Counted from the first letter of the stretch, positions 34,146 through 42,081 are shown. The stretch is DNA of 64,000 nucleotides from Comamonas terrigena NBRC 13299 (GCF_006740045.1 NZ_AP019749.1:2065001-2129000); one strand, 5' to 3'. Translations and numbers: made by a program. The notes: generated from the sequence alone by a model not told the origin.

Positions 34146-34216
34146 GTCCGCTCTCTTTGGTGTTGGTTGTGTAGGAACTTCCATCGTAGCCCAGGGCAGG
34201 GCGGGCACCCATTCCA
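34146..34216 (-). repeat. Repeated leader, copy 2
   Basis: 71 bp directly before the cassette-2 start codon, nearly identical to copy 1; the substitutions fall at all codon positions, which speaks for a regulatory rather than a coding repeat. Confidence 0.85.
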
Positions 34217-34240
34217 TGCCAAACGCAGAGGAGACCCCCC

Positions 34241-34468
34241 ATGGCTGACCCGTACCGCTTTGGCGGCTCCATTTTTGAGTCTGTGCGGCGGCTGAAGAAG
34301 TGCCGCGAGAGGCATGGCTCCAGCCTGTTCGCTAGGGTGACGCGTGGTCGGAAGGCGGCTGCTGCAGTGATGTCTTCGCACTTGCACTCTGCTGCCCCCG
34401 AAGCGTCTCGAGCATGTGAAGGGCGCGGTCCTTCTCGGTCTGCATCAGATCCAGATACGAATTGCTGA
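34241..34468 (+). CDS. Rightward-operon gene start, overlapped by cassette 3
   Basis: 75-residue frame with GAGGAG before the ATG; starts MADPYRFGGSIFESVRRLKK and looks protein-like for about 40 residues, then becomes Ser/Ala/Arg-rich where the antisense gene 34332-34616 overlaps. Probably a truncated early gene. Confidence 0.4.
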   Translation: MADPYRFGGSIFESVRRLKKCRERHGSSLFARVTRGRKAAAAVMSSHLHSAAPEASRACEGRGPSRSASDPDTNC

Positions 34469-34616
34469 CTCCGGTGGGTATGTGCATGTTCTCCCAGGAT
34501 TCGAATCTGATCTCTACGTCCTTGCGGAGCTCTTCCGCAGGGATTCGGGCCAAGAGGCTCATCACCAATAGCCGCAATCCATCGATCTGCGCTTGCAGTT
34601 CTTCTGGTTTTGTCAT
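34332..34616 (-). CDS. Small helical protein of repeat cassette 3
   Basis: 94 residues from ATG 34616, GGGAGAG upstream. Starts MTKPEELQAQIDGLRLLVMS; coiled-coil-like N-terminal half, central region with IRFESWENMHIPTG and a Gln/Ser-rich end. Preceded by leader copy 3. No family is recognised. Confidence 0.65.
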   Translation of the reverse strand: MTKPEELQAQIDGLRLLVMSLLARIPAEELRKDVEIRFESWENMHIPTGVSNSYLDLMQTEKDRALHMLETLRGQQSASAKTSLQQPPSDHASP

Positions 34617-34686
34617 GTCCGCTCTCCCTGGGGTTGGTTGTGTAAGCCGCACCAGCATAGACCAGCGCAGGGCGGCCACCCCTACA
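34617..34686 (-). repeat. Repeated leader, copy 3
   Basis: The most diverged copy: the ribosome-binding-site half (GTCCGCTCTCCCTGGGGTTG onwards on the plus strand) is conserved and the distal half is less so, with a TATGCT hexamer where copies 1 and 2 have TACGAT. Confidence 0.7.
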
Positions 34687-34825
34687 CATCGCGTAGCCCC
34701 AGCGCGATCGCACGCAGTGCGCGTGCCTCAATCCTTCCAAGCCACTTCTCGGCCCGTTCAATGGCTGCTTACACCTGCTCTGGTGTCAGCGCTTCGGGCT
34801 TGGGTGGTTGTGGCTTGGGTTCCAT
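34682..34825 (-). pseudogene. Small antisense gene with an in-frame TAA
   Basis: From ATG 34825 (GAGAGAG upstream) the frame reads MEPKPQPPKPEALTPEQV, meets TAA at 34769-34771, then continues AAIERAEKWLGRIEAR to a TAG at 34682. The second half is a clean amphipathic helix. A CAA/CAG-to-TAA/TAG-type change (Gln) would explain the break. Its 3' end abuts leader copy 3. Confidence 0.5.
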
Positions 34826-34901
34826 CTCTCTCTTTCTTCGTTGGGCCAAGTGTCGGATCTACCCCGAGCGGCTGCAACGTCCGTTTTTCTGGAGCCCGGA
34901 C

Positions 34902-34991
34902 ATGAACTCCCTTGATGCATTGCGGCGCATGGTTGCCAACTACCCGGGAGGCCGGGCAGCCCTACAGCATCCGCTGGACCCTGGCCGATAA
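34902..34991 (+). pseudogene. Truncated CII-like regulator at a deletion junction
   Basis: The frame starts MNSLDALRRMVANYPGGRAA, the opening of phage CII-like (CP76-type) regulators, but loses similarity at about 34958 and stops at 34991. Immediately afterwards a different frame encodes a tail-protein C-terminus. This looks like the left lip of a large internal deletion. Confidence 0.5.
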
Positions 34992-35175
34992 CACCACGGT
35001 GGAGCTGGGCGCCGAAGGCGTGATTGCGGTGGGCTTTGCCTTGCTGGCCCACACCGACGGCATCCACCAGCGCAGCCGGCAGATCTACGCCCAGATCCAG
35101 GCGGCACAGACGGCGGAGGAGGTGGCGGGCATCAGCTGGACGCAAGAGCCCGCAGAGATCGAAACCGCCGCTTGA
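34958..35175 (+). pseudogene. C-terminal fragment of a phage tail-fibre type protein
   Basis: From about 34958 the frame encodes PYSIRWTLADNTTVELGAEG, then HTDGIHQRSRQIYAQIQAA, resembling the DUF4376-like C-terminal region found in phage tail proteins, and ends normally at 35175. No start codon of its own fits; the 5' part is missing. It is the right lip of the deletion. Confidence 0.55.
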
Positions 35176-35194
35176 GCACGAACAGGAGCCACAC

Positions 35195-35410
35195 ATGGAC
35201 AACGACAACGCAATCAACCCGCGCCTGGCCGAAGTGCTGAACGCCAATGTGGGCAACAAGATCACGCCGGAGCTGTCGGCGGGCCTGCAGGGAACGCTGC
35301 AGCAGCTGATGAACACCATTGCGCTGGAGGCCTACGAGGCTGGGCTAGCGGCCCCCCGCGACGGCGGCCGCGCTGCAGGTGAGGTGACGGATGTGGAGCC
35401 CAAGTGCTGA
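35195..35410 (+). CDS. Hypothetical phage protein behind the tail gene
   Basis: 71 residues from ATG 35195, with AGGAG upstream: MDNDNAINPRLAEVLNANVG followed by a helical segment. Its place between the tail-fibre end and the lysis genes is usual for small tail or lysis accessory proteins. Function unknown. Confidence 0.65.
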   Translation: MDNDNAINPRLAEVLNANVGNKITPELSAGLQGTLQQLMNTIALEAYEAGLAAPRDGGRAAGEVTDVEPKC

Positions 35411-35502
35411 CGGCAGTCGGCGTAAGGCAATCCAGAGGGTAGGTTTTTGAGGACTCCTTCCAGGAATTTGGCTGGGGGGTAAGGGGGGGGTATGCAGGAT
35501 GA

Positions 35503-35811
35503 GTGGGAAACGAGCTGCCGGTGCGCACGATGCAGCAGGTGAATGGCCGGTTCGATGCGGGCAGCGCACGCATGGCCGAAATCGAGCGTGGGCAGGGTTC
35601 GATCCCGCGCGAGCTGGAGCAGACGCGCAAAGAGCTGCATGAGCTCAAGCAGCAGTTGGCTGATCTGCTGGAATTCTTCACTGCCATGAAGGGCGCTTTC
35701 AAGGTGCTCAACTGGCTGGGCAAGCTGGCTCGGCCCACGGCCGCCATCGTGGCGTTGGGGGTCGCACTGACCGCGGCATGGAATGCGGCCCGGGGGATCT
35801 ACCCGAAATGA
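35503..35811 (+). CDS. Holin-like membrane protein
   Basis: 102 residues from a GTG start. An N-terminal coiled coil (about 35-65, RELEQTRKELHELKQQL) precedes one membrane helix near the C-terminus (PTAAIVALGVALTAAW). Its stop overlaps the start of the SAR endolysin (ATGA), so a holin or pinholin-associated role is likely from context. A guanine-rich run (35471-35490) lies just upstream. Confidence 0.6.
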   Translation: MGNELPVRTMQQVNGRFDAGSARMAEIERGQGSIPRELEQTRKELHELKQQLADLLEFFTAMKGAFKVLNWLGKLARPTAAIVALGVALTAAWNAARGIYPK

Positions 35812-36278
35812 ACTACAAGCAGAAATTGATTGCCGCCATCGGCGCGGCGGCTGCGGCGTCCGTGGTGCCGCTCGTGGCCACGTATGAAGGGACTGTGCAC
35901 CGCACGTACCGCGATCCCATCGGCATCGTGACGGCGTGCACCGGCCACACCGGCCCGGAGCTGCGCATTGGGCAGACCTTCACGCGCGAGCAGTGCGAGG
36001 CCATGCTGTACCAGGACCTGGCCCAGCATGCAGACGCGCTGGCTTGCATCCGCCAGCCGCTGACCGATGGCCAGCGCGCAGCCTTCCTGTCGTTCGCCTT
36101 CAATGTGGGGGAGGGCGCTTTCTGCGGCTCAACCCTGGTGCGCAAGGCCAATGCCGGGGACATGGATGGTGCGTGCGCCGAGCTGAGTCGCTGGACCTAT
36201 GCCGGCGACAAGCAGCTGCCCGGCCTGGTGCGCCGCCGGGCGGCCGAGCGCCAGCTGTGTGAAGGTGGCCTGGCATGA
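35808..36278 (+). CDS. SAR endolysin (GH24 muramidase)
   Basis: 156 residues from ATG 35808. The N-terminus is a weakly hydrophobic Ala/Gly-rich signal-anchor-release segment (LIAAIGAAAAASVVPLVA), followed directly by the catalytic triad pattern of T4/P21-like lysozymes: Glu in YEGTVHRTY, Asp in RDPIGIVT and the Thr region. It cleaves peptidoglycan once released from the membrane. Overlaps both neighbouring genes by four bases. Confidence 0.9.
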   Translation: MNYKQKLIAAIGAAAAASVVPLVATYEGTVHRTYRDPIGIVTACTGHTGPELRIGQTFTREQCEAMLYQDLAQHADALACIRQPLTDGQRAAFLSFAFNVGEGAFCGSTLVRKANAGDMDGACAELSRWTYAGDKQLPGLVRRRAAERQLCEGGLA

Positions 36279-36778
36279 CGGGCCGAGGCAAAACCATCCT
36301 GGCCACCCTGGCGCTGGCCGGGGCCTTTGCTGCGGGGTGGACCGCCCAGGGCTGGCGTGCGGATACCGCGCTGGCCCGGGTGCAGGCCGAGCAGTCAGGA
36401 AAAGAGATGATGCAGGCGCAGCAATCGCAGACAGCCACGGAAAACAAAGCAGGCGCGCTGCTGCAGCATGCCCGCGATCAAAAGGAAAACACCCATGACT
36501 ACACGCAAAAACTGGCGCAGTTGGAGGCTGGCCGTGCTGCTGACACTGCCCGTATTGCAGGCCTGCAGCACGCCGTCAGCGCTGCCGCCACCCGCAGCGC
36601 CCAAGCTGCAAGTGACGCCGCTGCCTGCCGAGATCTGGCAGATCAACACCAGCGACTCGCTGCCTTGGCTGGAGAGGGCGGAGCAGTGGTTGCAGGCCTG
36701 GTCCGGCAGCTGGATGCAGAAATAGGGCTGCTTGCGGGGCAGATCCGGGTCGATAGAGGGCTGGCTGACCAGCAGTAG
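36275..36778 (+). CDS. Rz-like inner-membrane spanin
   Basis: 167 residues with one N-terminal membrane helix (about 7-24) and a long periplasmic coiled coil rich in Ala/Gln/Arg, the i-spanin layout. It spans the periplasm and, with the embedded Rz1 lipoprotein, fuses inner and outer membranes in the last lysis step. Confidence 0.82.
   Translation: MTGRGKTILATLALAGAFAAGWTAQGWRADTALARVQAEQSGKEMMQAQQSQTATENKAGALLQHARDQKENTHDYTQKLAQLEAGRAADTARIAGLQHAVSAAATRSAQAASDAAACRDLADQHQRLAALAGEGGAVVAGLVRQLDAEIGLLAGQIRVDRGLADQQ
36495..36725 (+). CDS. Rz1-like outer-membrane lipoprotein, nested in Rz
   Basis: 76 residues in the +1 frame inside the Rz gene, ATG at 36495 with AAGGAA upstream. A signal peptide with lipobox LQAC is followed by a Pro-rich segment (PPPAAPKLQVTP) and a short tail. 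The nested frame and lipobox are the classic o-spanin signature. Confidence 0.85.
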   Translation: MTTRKNWRSWRLAVLLTLPVLQACSTPSALPPPAAPKLQVTPLPAEIWQINTSDSLPWLERAEQWLQAWSGSWMQK

Positions 36779-37083
36779 TTCAACTCCACTGTCACTAAAG
36801 ACAAAGCCAAGCTCAAGCACCTCCAGCGGCGCGCTCAGCCATGCTTCCATTGCATAGTCTTAACTCACTGGATCCTATAAGCAAGTTAATTGAATTTGGC
36901 AATAGGTAAATACCGATACTTATTGTGTTTATTTTTTGTGACAATAGTTAATAAGAATTATATTAAAAATGATTTAAGAATTTTTGCCTTATTTTAGGCA
37001 AATTCTCATGTATCAAGCATCATGCAAATTAATGAATTGTTTGCATGTCTTGCAATTTACTAAACACATATTAGGACTGCGCT
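36779..37083. other. AT-rich upstream region of the autotransporter
   Basis: About 300 bases that turn sharply AT-rich from 36880, with an inverted repeat around 36985-37001 (TTGCCT/AGGCAA). No gene; it probably holds the autotransporter promoter and may be a target of H-NS silencing. Confidence 0.45.
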
Positions 37084-39582
37084 ATGCCAAGCCATATTAA
37101 ATCATCTAGTAGCGGCTTTATTGGGGTGCTGCAAAAAAAGCCAATGAGATTTTTTAAAATAACTGATTTTGATGGCGCGCTTGCTAAGTCATTTATGATT
37201 ATGGCGCTAAGTTTTTCTGGTGGAGTAGGGTGGGCAGCGGAATACGTTGATAATGAATACCGACCAATATCAGGAGGACAGTGGAATATTGTAGGTGATC
37301 TGGTTGTAGGTGATTCTGGTTTGGGATATTTATTTGTTGATAATCAAGCTAAAATAAAAAATGAGAATGGCTATCTTGGCTATGCGCCTCTTAGCGTTGG
37401 TCAAGTTATTTTGACAGGGAATAACACTAGCTGGACAAATACAGGTTTTTTGAGTATTGGCGTGGATGGAGATGCTGTTCTCTGGATTGAAGATGGCGCT
37501 ACTGTGATCAGTAGTGACACTCTTATCGCGGGTTCTGGCGGGAGCACTTCTCAGCTTAATTTGAATGGCACCTCCCTTGCACGCGGAAAGCTCTCGACGG
37601 GCTACTTGATGAAGGGCGCGGGTATTGCATTATTCCAGTGGGATGGCGGTATATTGCAGGCGCGCAATAATGAGGCGGATTTCTTTCTTAATTTTTCTCG
37701 TTACGAAATCGAGATAGGTAATGAAGGGGCTTTTTTTGACACCAATGGCTACGATGTTGGAATCAGCACCGACCTGATCGCCACTGGAAGCGGCGGCTTC
37801 ACAAAGATTGGCTCGGGTTCTTTAACTCTTAGCGGTAATAATGATTACTCGGGCGGAACATTCATTAGTGGTGGTACGCTGGTGGCAGACAATAACAGTG
37901 CTTTAGGGTCTGGTGCTGTGACGGTTGGCGGCGCTGGGACAACTGGCACCCTGAAGGTCAATGCAGGAATTACGCTTGCTAATAGTGTTACGCTTAATAA
38001 TGGCGGCACCTTGTCCGGATTTGGCGCGGTGGGTAATACGGTTGTAGAAAGCGGTGGTGTTATTTCTCCAGGGCAATCAGGGTCCATTGGTACGTTGACT
38101 GTCAACGGTAACTTGGAGATGAAAACTGGTGCTGTCTACCACGTGCAAGCCGCCCCCAATAGCAGCGTGAGCAGCCTCATTAATGTGACAGGCATAGCCA
38201 CATTGGCCGGAAATGTGCTGCATGTAGGCAATGAATCTAATGCAAGCACAGATTTCCAAGTGGGCAAGACTTACACCATTTTGCACGCAAGCCAGATCAA
38301 CGGCGTTTTTAGCGGCGCATCGTCTAACTACGCTTACCTGGATGCGACCCTGGGCTACCTGCAAACCAACAGCGTGACCACAGACGTAACACTGCAACTG
38401 CAGCGCAAGACCAGCAATACGGGCGGTGGCAATATGGGCTTTGCTGAGCTAGCTGAAACACGCAACCAGTCGTCAGTTGCCAATGCGATCAACAGCCTGC
38501 CCAGCAGCAGCGCGCTTTACCAGTTTGTGGAAACGTTACCAGCAGGTACACCAGCCACAGTGCTGGCCAGCCTGTCCGGCGATGCGCAGGCCAGCGTAGG
38601 CAGCAGCTTGGTGGGCCTGGGCGCCTATGCTCCTAGCGTCAGCAGCCAGCATCTGCGCAACAACATGACCGCCGGTTTCCGTACCGGTGCCCCGGTAGCG
38701 CAAAGCGATGGCCCGCTGCCCGCATCGGCCTGGCCATCGTCCAAGGCCCTGCCGGCCTGGGCCGAGGTGGTGGGTCACTGGCAGCGTTATGACGGTGATG
38801 GCAATGCCGCCCAGCTGAAGCAGCGCACCACGGGCCTGTTCCTGGGCATGGACGAGGAAGTGGGCACCAGCGGCTGGCGCCTGGGCGGTTCGCTGGGTTA
38901 CACCAATGCCAGCGGCAAGGTGGCAGACCGTTCCTCCGAGTCGGACGTGAACAGTTACAGCGCGGCCGTCTACGGCGGCAAGAGCTTTGGCACCGGCACG
39001 GGCCCGCGCATCAATGTGCTGGGTGGTCTGGCCTATACCTGGCACGACATCGAGACCACACGCCGTGTGACCAGCCTGGGCCAGACCCTGAAGGCCGACT
39101 ACAGCGCTCACACGGCGCAGCTGTTTGCCGAGGTGGGTTATGCCATCGGCCAGTACGACAAGGTGGGGTTTGAGCCCTTCGCGGGCGTAAGCCTGGGCCA
39201 GCAGCGCACCGGCAGCTTCCAGGAACGCGGCGGTTTTGCCGCGCTGCAGGGCCGCAGCAGCACCGACGACCTGGCCAGCACCACCTTGGGTCTGCGTGTG
39301 CACAGCGACTTCCAACTGGCCGGCAAGGAAGGCCGCCTGCGCGCCACCGTAGGCTGGCGCCATGCGTTTGGCGATGTGACAGCCAAGAAGACCATGGCGT
39401 TTGAAGGCAGCCAGAACTTCACCGTGGCCGGCACGCCGCTGGCGCGCAATACGGCCGTGCTGGGCCTGGAGGCCGATGTGGCACTCAGCCGCAGCGCCGC
39501 GCTGGTGCTGGGCTATCAGGGCGAGATGGGTAGCGGCCAGCGTGACCACTCTGCCAGTGTGAAGCTGCGCTGGGCGTTCTAA
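37084..39582 (+). CDS. Autotransporter (type Va) with PATR repeats
   Basis: 832 residues. An extended signal region (about 1-50) with a second hydrophobic part ending GGVGWAAE, then a beta-helical passenger with passenger-associated repeats (NDYSGGTFISGGTLV; GVISPGQSGSIGTL), an alpha-helical linker and a 12-strand-type C-terminal barrel (about 560-832) ending in WAF. It secretes its own passenger to the cell surface, where adhesion or aggregation is likely; no protease motif is seen. The first 60 percent is AT-rich and the barrel-encoding part GC-rich like the host, a mosaic. It lies between the lysis genes and attR, the usual place for conversion genes. Confidence 0.92.
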   Translation: MPSHIKSSSSGFIGVLQKKPMRFFKITDFDGALAKSFMIMALSFSGGVGWAAEYVDNEYRPISGGQWNIVGDLVVGDSGLGYLFVDNQAKIKNENGYLGYAPLSVGQVILTGNNTSWTNTGFLSIGVDGDAVLWIEDGATVISSDTLIAGSGGSTSQLNLNGTSLARGKLSTGYLMKGAGIALFQWDGGILQARNNEADFFLNFSRYEIEIGNEGAFFDTNGYDVGISTDLIATGSGGFTKIGSGSLTLSGNNDYSGGTFISGGTLVADNNSALGSGAVTVGGAGTTGTLKVNAGITLANSVTLNNGGTLSGFGAVGNTVVESGGVISPGQSGSIGTLTVNGNLEMKTGAVYHVQAAPNSSVSSLINVTGIATLAGNVLHVGNESNASTDFQVGKTYTILHASQINGVFSGASSNYAYLDATLGYLQTNSVTTDVTLQLQRKTSNTGGGNMGFAELAETRNQSSVANAINSLPSSSALYQFVETLPAGTPATVLASLSGDAQASVGSSLVGLGAYAPSVSSQHLRNNMTAGFRTGAPVAQSDGPLPASAWPSSKALPAWAEVVGHWQRYDGDGNAAQLKQRTTGLFLGMDEEVGTSGWRLGGSLGYTNASGKVADRSSESDVNSYSAAVYGGKSFGTGTGPRINVLGGLAYTWHDIETTRRVTSLGQTLKADYSAHTAQLFAEVGYAIGQYDKVGFEPFAGVSLGQQRTGSFQERGGFAALQGRSSTDDLASTTLGLRVHSDFQLAGKEGRLRATVGWRHAFGDVTAKKTMAFEGSQNFTVAGTPLARNTAVLGLEADVALSRSAALVLGYQGEMGSGQRDHSASVKLRWAF

Positions 39583-39601
39583 AGCGCAGGCACATCACTT
39601 C

Positions 39602-39634
39602 AACCCCTGCCAGTGCAAGCCGGCAGGGGTTTTT
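39602..39634 (+). terminator. Autotransporter terminator
   Basis: A 10-bp stem AACCCCTGCC/GGCAGGGGTT followed by five T residues, 20 bases after the stop. Confidence 0.9.
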
Positions 39635-39669
39635 GATTGGCGGGGAGGCGGTTGTTGTAGCGGCTCAGG

Positions 39670-39903
39670 CTACGGGTGCCCGTCTGCATTGATCATCGAC
39701 CGCAGGGTCGACTGATCTTCGCACCGGCCGGCGGTGAGCAGGTGGGGGTGCCAGCTGCGCATGAACGAGTAGAACGTGCAGAAGTCGGTCTCCGTGCTTG
39801 GGAAGCCGGAGGGGTGGTCCTTCTCTGTTGTCCACAGCAGCCATTGACTAAGCACCGCCGACCTGGCTGCCTCGCGCCTGGAGAGAGATGTTTCGCTTCG
39901 CAT
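39670..39903 (-). CDS. Small protein under a LexA-type box
   Basis: 77 residues starting MRSETSLSRREAARSAVLSQ and containing FCTFYSFMRSWHPHLL; Trp/His/Arg-rich, soluble. A consensus-like SOS box (39911-39926) ends seven bases before the ATG, and TTGACA lies at 39935-39940, so the message would be nearly leaderless. It is the last gene before attR. Function unknown; damage-inducible expression is inferred. Confidence 0.6.
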   Translation of the reverse strand: MRSETSLSRREAARSAVLSQWLLWTTEKDHPSGFPSTETDFCTFYSFMRSWHPHLLTAGRCEDQSTLRSMINADGHP

Positions 39904-39910
39904 TGCGATA

Positions 39911-39926
39911 CTGTAAATTTATACAG
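39911..39926 (-). promoter_or_regulatory. LexA (SOS) box
   Basis: CTGTATAAATTTACAG on the minus strand: CTGT-N8-ACAG with an AT-rich centre, matching the proteobacterial LexA consensus, placed between a TTGACA -35 and the gene start at 39903. Confidence 0.75.
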
Positions 39927-40050
39927 TATTGTTGTGTCAAGGCCAGGGAATAACGATGTAGGCCTGCAAAGGCAAAGCGCCCCGGCAACTTGGTTGTTGC
40001 TGAGGCTCCTTTCGCTTTTGGTGTCAGTAGGTGTCGTGTGTTTTCCTAGA

Positions 40051-40072
40051 TTCGCACGGCTTTCGCACCGAT
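40051..40072. repeat. Two tandem 11-bp arm-type sites near attR
   Basis: TTCGCAC repeats start at 40051 and 40062, the same 11-bp period and sequence as the three beside attL, 27 bases from the attR core. Confidence 0.65.
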
Positions 40073-40098
40073 TGAGCGCAGGCCCGCATGCCGCCTAG

Positions 40099-40127
40099 TG
40101 CGGACGCGGGTTCAATTTCCGCCAGCT
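40099..40127. repeat. attR core
   Basis: 29-bp copy of the tmRNA T-arm/acceptor segment with one C-to-T change relative to 14814-14842. The following bases (GGGGCCATA against CCACCATA) are degenerate, as expected for a displaced non-functional tmRNA end. Confidence 0.9.
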
Positions 40128-40141
40128 GGGGCCATAACGTT

Positions 40142-40176
40142 CAAGGGCGTTCACTGATTTCCAGTGAACGCCCTTT
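40142..40176 (+). terminator. Hairpin beyond attR, probably the original ssrA terminator
   Basis: A perfect 14-bp stem AAGGGCGTTCACTG with its complement around ATTTC. It lies just outside the island on the ssrA-distal side, so before integration it would have followed tmRNA. Confidence 0.75.
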
Positions 40177-40308
40177 GTCTTGGGTCAACCAACGTGCAAC
40201 CCTCAGCATCCGTTGGCGTTGGTACCCGTGGTGCCGATCAAAGCGGATCGGCATCAAGCGCCAGGTGCACGGGGGCTTCTGGCGGATCTCAAAACACTGC
40301 GGTGGTGC

Positions 40309-42054
40309 TTAGAAGCTTTCCCACTTGTCGGTGGCGTCTGCGGTCTTGGTCAATGCCGCAGGCTTGGCGGGCGCTGGGGGCGCAGTTGGTGAGCTGCCCT
40401 CGATCTTGAAGGGGGCAGGGCGCGCTGAAGGTGCCGGCTTGCGGGCCTGTGGGGCCGAGCGTGGTGCTGCGGTGGATGGCGTGGTAGTCGCCGAAGCCTT
40501 GGTGGCCTGGGCTTCGCTGGGGTGGAGTTTGAAAACGGCCACGGCCTGCACCAGGTCCTGCGCCTGGCCATGCAGGCTGTTGGCGGCGGCCGACATTTCT
40601 TCCACCAGGGCGGCATTTTGCTGCGTGGCATGGTCCATCTGGGTGACCGCATCGCCCACCTGGATGACGCCGGCGCTTTGTTCCGAGCTGGCGGCGCTGA
40701 TCTCGCCCATGATGTCCGTGACGCGGCGGATGCTGCTCACCACCTCGTTCATGGTGGAGCCAGCCTGATCGACCAGGGCCGTGCCTTGTTCCACGCGCTG
40801 CACGCTGGCGGTGATGAGTTCCTTGATCTCCTTGGCGGCTTCGGCGCTGCGGCCGGCCAGAGTGCGCACTTCACCTGCCACCACGGCAAAACCCCGGCCT
40901 TGCTCGCCTGCGCGGGCCGCTTCGACGGCGGCATTGAGGGCCAGGATATTGGTCTGGAAAGCGATGCCGTCGATCACGCTGATGATGTCGGCAATCTTGG
41001 TGCTGGATTGGCTGATGCCCTTCATGGTGTCCACCACCTGGGCCACCACCTGACCGCCTTGCACCGCCACGCTGGACGCGCTTTGGGCCAGCTGGTTGGC
41101 CTGGCGGGTATTGTCAGCGTTCTGCTTGACGGTGGAGCCCAGTTGTTCCATGGATGCCGCCGTTTCCTCCAGGGCACTGGCCTGGCTTTCGGTGCGGGCT
41201 GACAGGTCGAGGTTGCCCTGGGCAATTTCGGAGCTGGCCGTGGCCACGCTGTCCGAGCCCTGGCGGACGGTGCGCACCACGCCCGACAGGTTGTTTTGCA
41301 TGTCGCGCAAGGCTGCCATCAACTGGCCGATTTCATCGCTGCTGGTGATGTGCACTTCTTGGCTCAGGTCGCCTGCGCCAATGCGCTGAGCGGTAGCGCG
41401 CGCGTTGTCGATGCCAGAGGCAATGCCACGCGACAGGCGCCGGCTGATGAAGACCGCAATGGCGATGGCCAGCACCACCAGGGCAGCACCCACCTGATAG
41501 AGCTGCAGGAACATGGCCTTGACCTCCGCCTCGGCGGTGGAGACGTTGCTGACTTCCGCATCGACCAAGACCTGGATGGCATCCACATAGGCATTGGTGG
41601 CGGGAATGAAGCGGTTTTGGACGAATGCCTGAATCGTCTGGTTGTCGACGGAGGCTTTCATCTGGTTCACCTCATCGCGGGTGCTCAACCAGACCTTGCG
41701 GACATCCACGACCTTGTCGGCAAGCTGTTTGGATTGTGGGTTTCGGACTTTTTCGAAGAATGCGCTTTGCTTGGCATTGGTCTCGCGGGTGGTGGCGGCC
41801 ATGGACTCCTTGAAGAAGTCCAGCATGGCCGTGCCATCAGAATAGGCGACAGCCAGAGAGCGTGCCGAGTTCTGGCGCACGTCGCCCTGCCAGGCACTGG
41901 CGATCTTTAGCAGTTCGGCCGAGCGCTCCATGCGCACGGTGGCCTGGGAAATCATTTCCACACGCCAGGCCGTGGCGGCGGACAGCAGCAGCAAGATGGC
42001 AATCACGAGCGTAAAGCCCAGATTGAGCTGGCTGGAAATCTTGAGATTTTTCAT
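40309..42054 (-). CDS. Methyl-accepting chemotaxis protein
   Basis: 581 residues: membrane helix 1 (about 8-28), a four-helix-bundle ligand domain (about 30-185), membrane helix 2 (about 188-208), HAMP (about 210-262) and a signalling domain with the conserved hairpin tip [20 protein letters not shown]. After a Pro/Ala-rich linker the protein ends DKWESF, a CheR/CheB-tethering pentapeptide type. It is encoded 27 bases downstream of cheW, so receptor and coupling protein are co-transcribed. Confidence 0.95.
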   Translation of the reverse strand: MKNLKISSQLNLGFTLVIAILLLLSAATAWRVEMISQATVRMERSAELLKIASAWQGDVRQNSARSLAVAYSDGTAMLDFFKESMAATTRETNAKQSAFFEKVRNPQSKQLADKVVDVRKVWLSTRDEVNQMKASVDNQTIQAFVQNRFIPATNAYVDAIQVLVDAEVSNVSTAEAEVKAMFLQLYQVGAALVVLAIAIAVFISRRLSRGIASGIDNARATAQRIGAGDLSQEVHITSSDEIGQLMAALRDMQNNLSGVVRTVRQGSDSVATASSEIAQGNLDLSARTESQASALEETAASMEQLGSTVKQNADNTRQANQLAQSASSVAVQGGQVVAQVVDTMKGISQSSTKIADIISVIDGIAFQTNILALNAAVEAARAGEQGRGFAVVAGEVRTLAGRSAEAAKEIKELITASVQRVEQGTALVDQAGSTMNEVVSSIRRVTDIMGEISAASSEQSAGVIQVGDAVTQMDHATQQNAALVEEMSAAANSLHGQAQDLVQAVAVFKLHPSEAQATKASATTTPSTAAPRSAPQARKPAPSARPAPFKIEGSSPTAPPAPAKPAALTKTADATDKWESF

Positions 42055-42081
42055 GGTGTGGCAGCGAGTCTGTTCTTGTAG

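Larger units (their letters stand above)
14814..40127. mobile_element. Defective lambda-like prophage integrated in ssrA
   Basis: The island is delimited by direct repeats of 29 bp (14814-14842 and 40099-40127, one C/T difference), the left copy being the T-arm/acceptor of tmRNA. Inside are an integrase next to an excisionase, a leftward recombination operon (recT, YqaJ nuclease), a CI/OR/OL immunity region, a lysis cassette and cargo genes at both ends. Portal, terminase, capsid, most tail and replication genes are absent, and several genes carry stops or frameshifts. Base composition of the cargo genes is clearly more AT-rich than the flanks. Confidence 0.9.

Noticed and set aside
33820..34761. 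313-codon minus-strand frame running through all three repeated leaders
   Set aside because: It reads the repeats in a non-gene frame (recurring SSYTTN... patterns) and overlaps the better-supported small genes with proper ribosome-binding sites.
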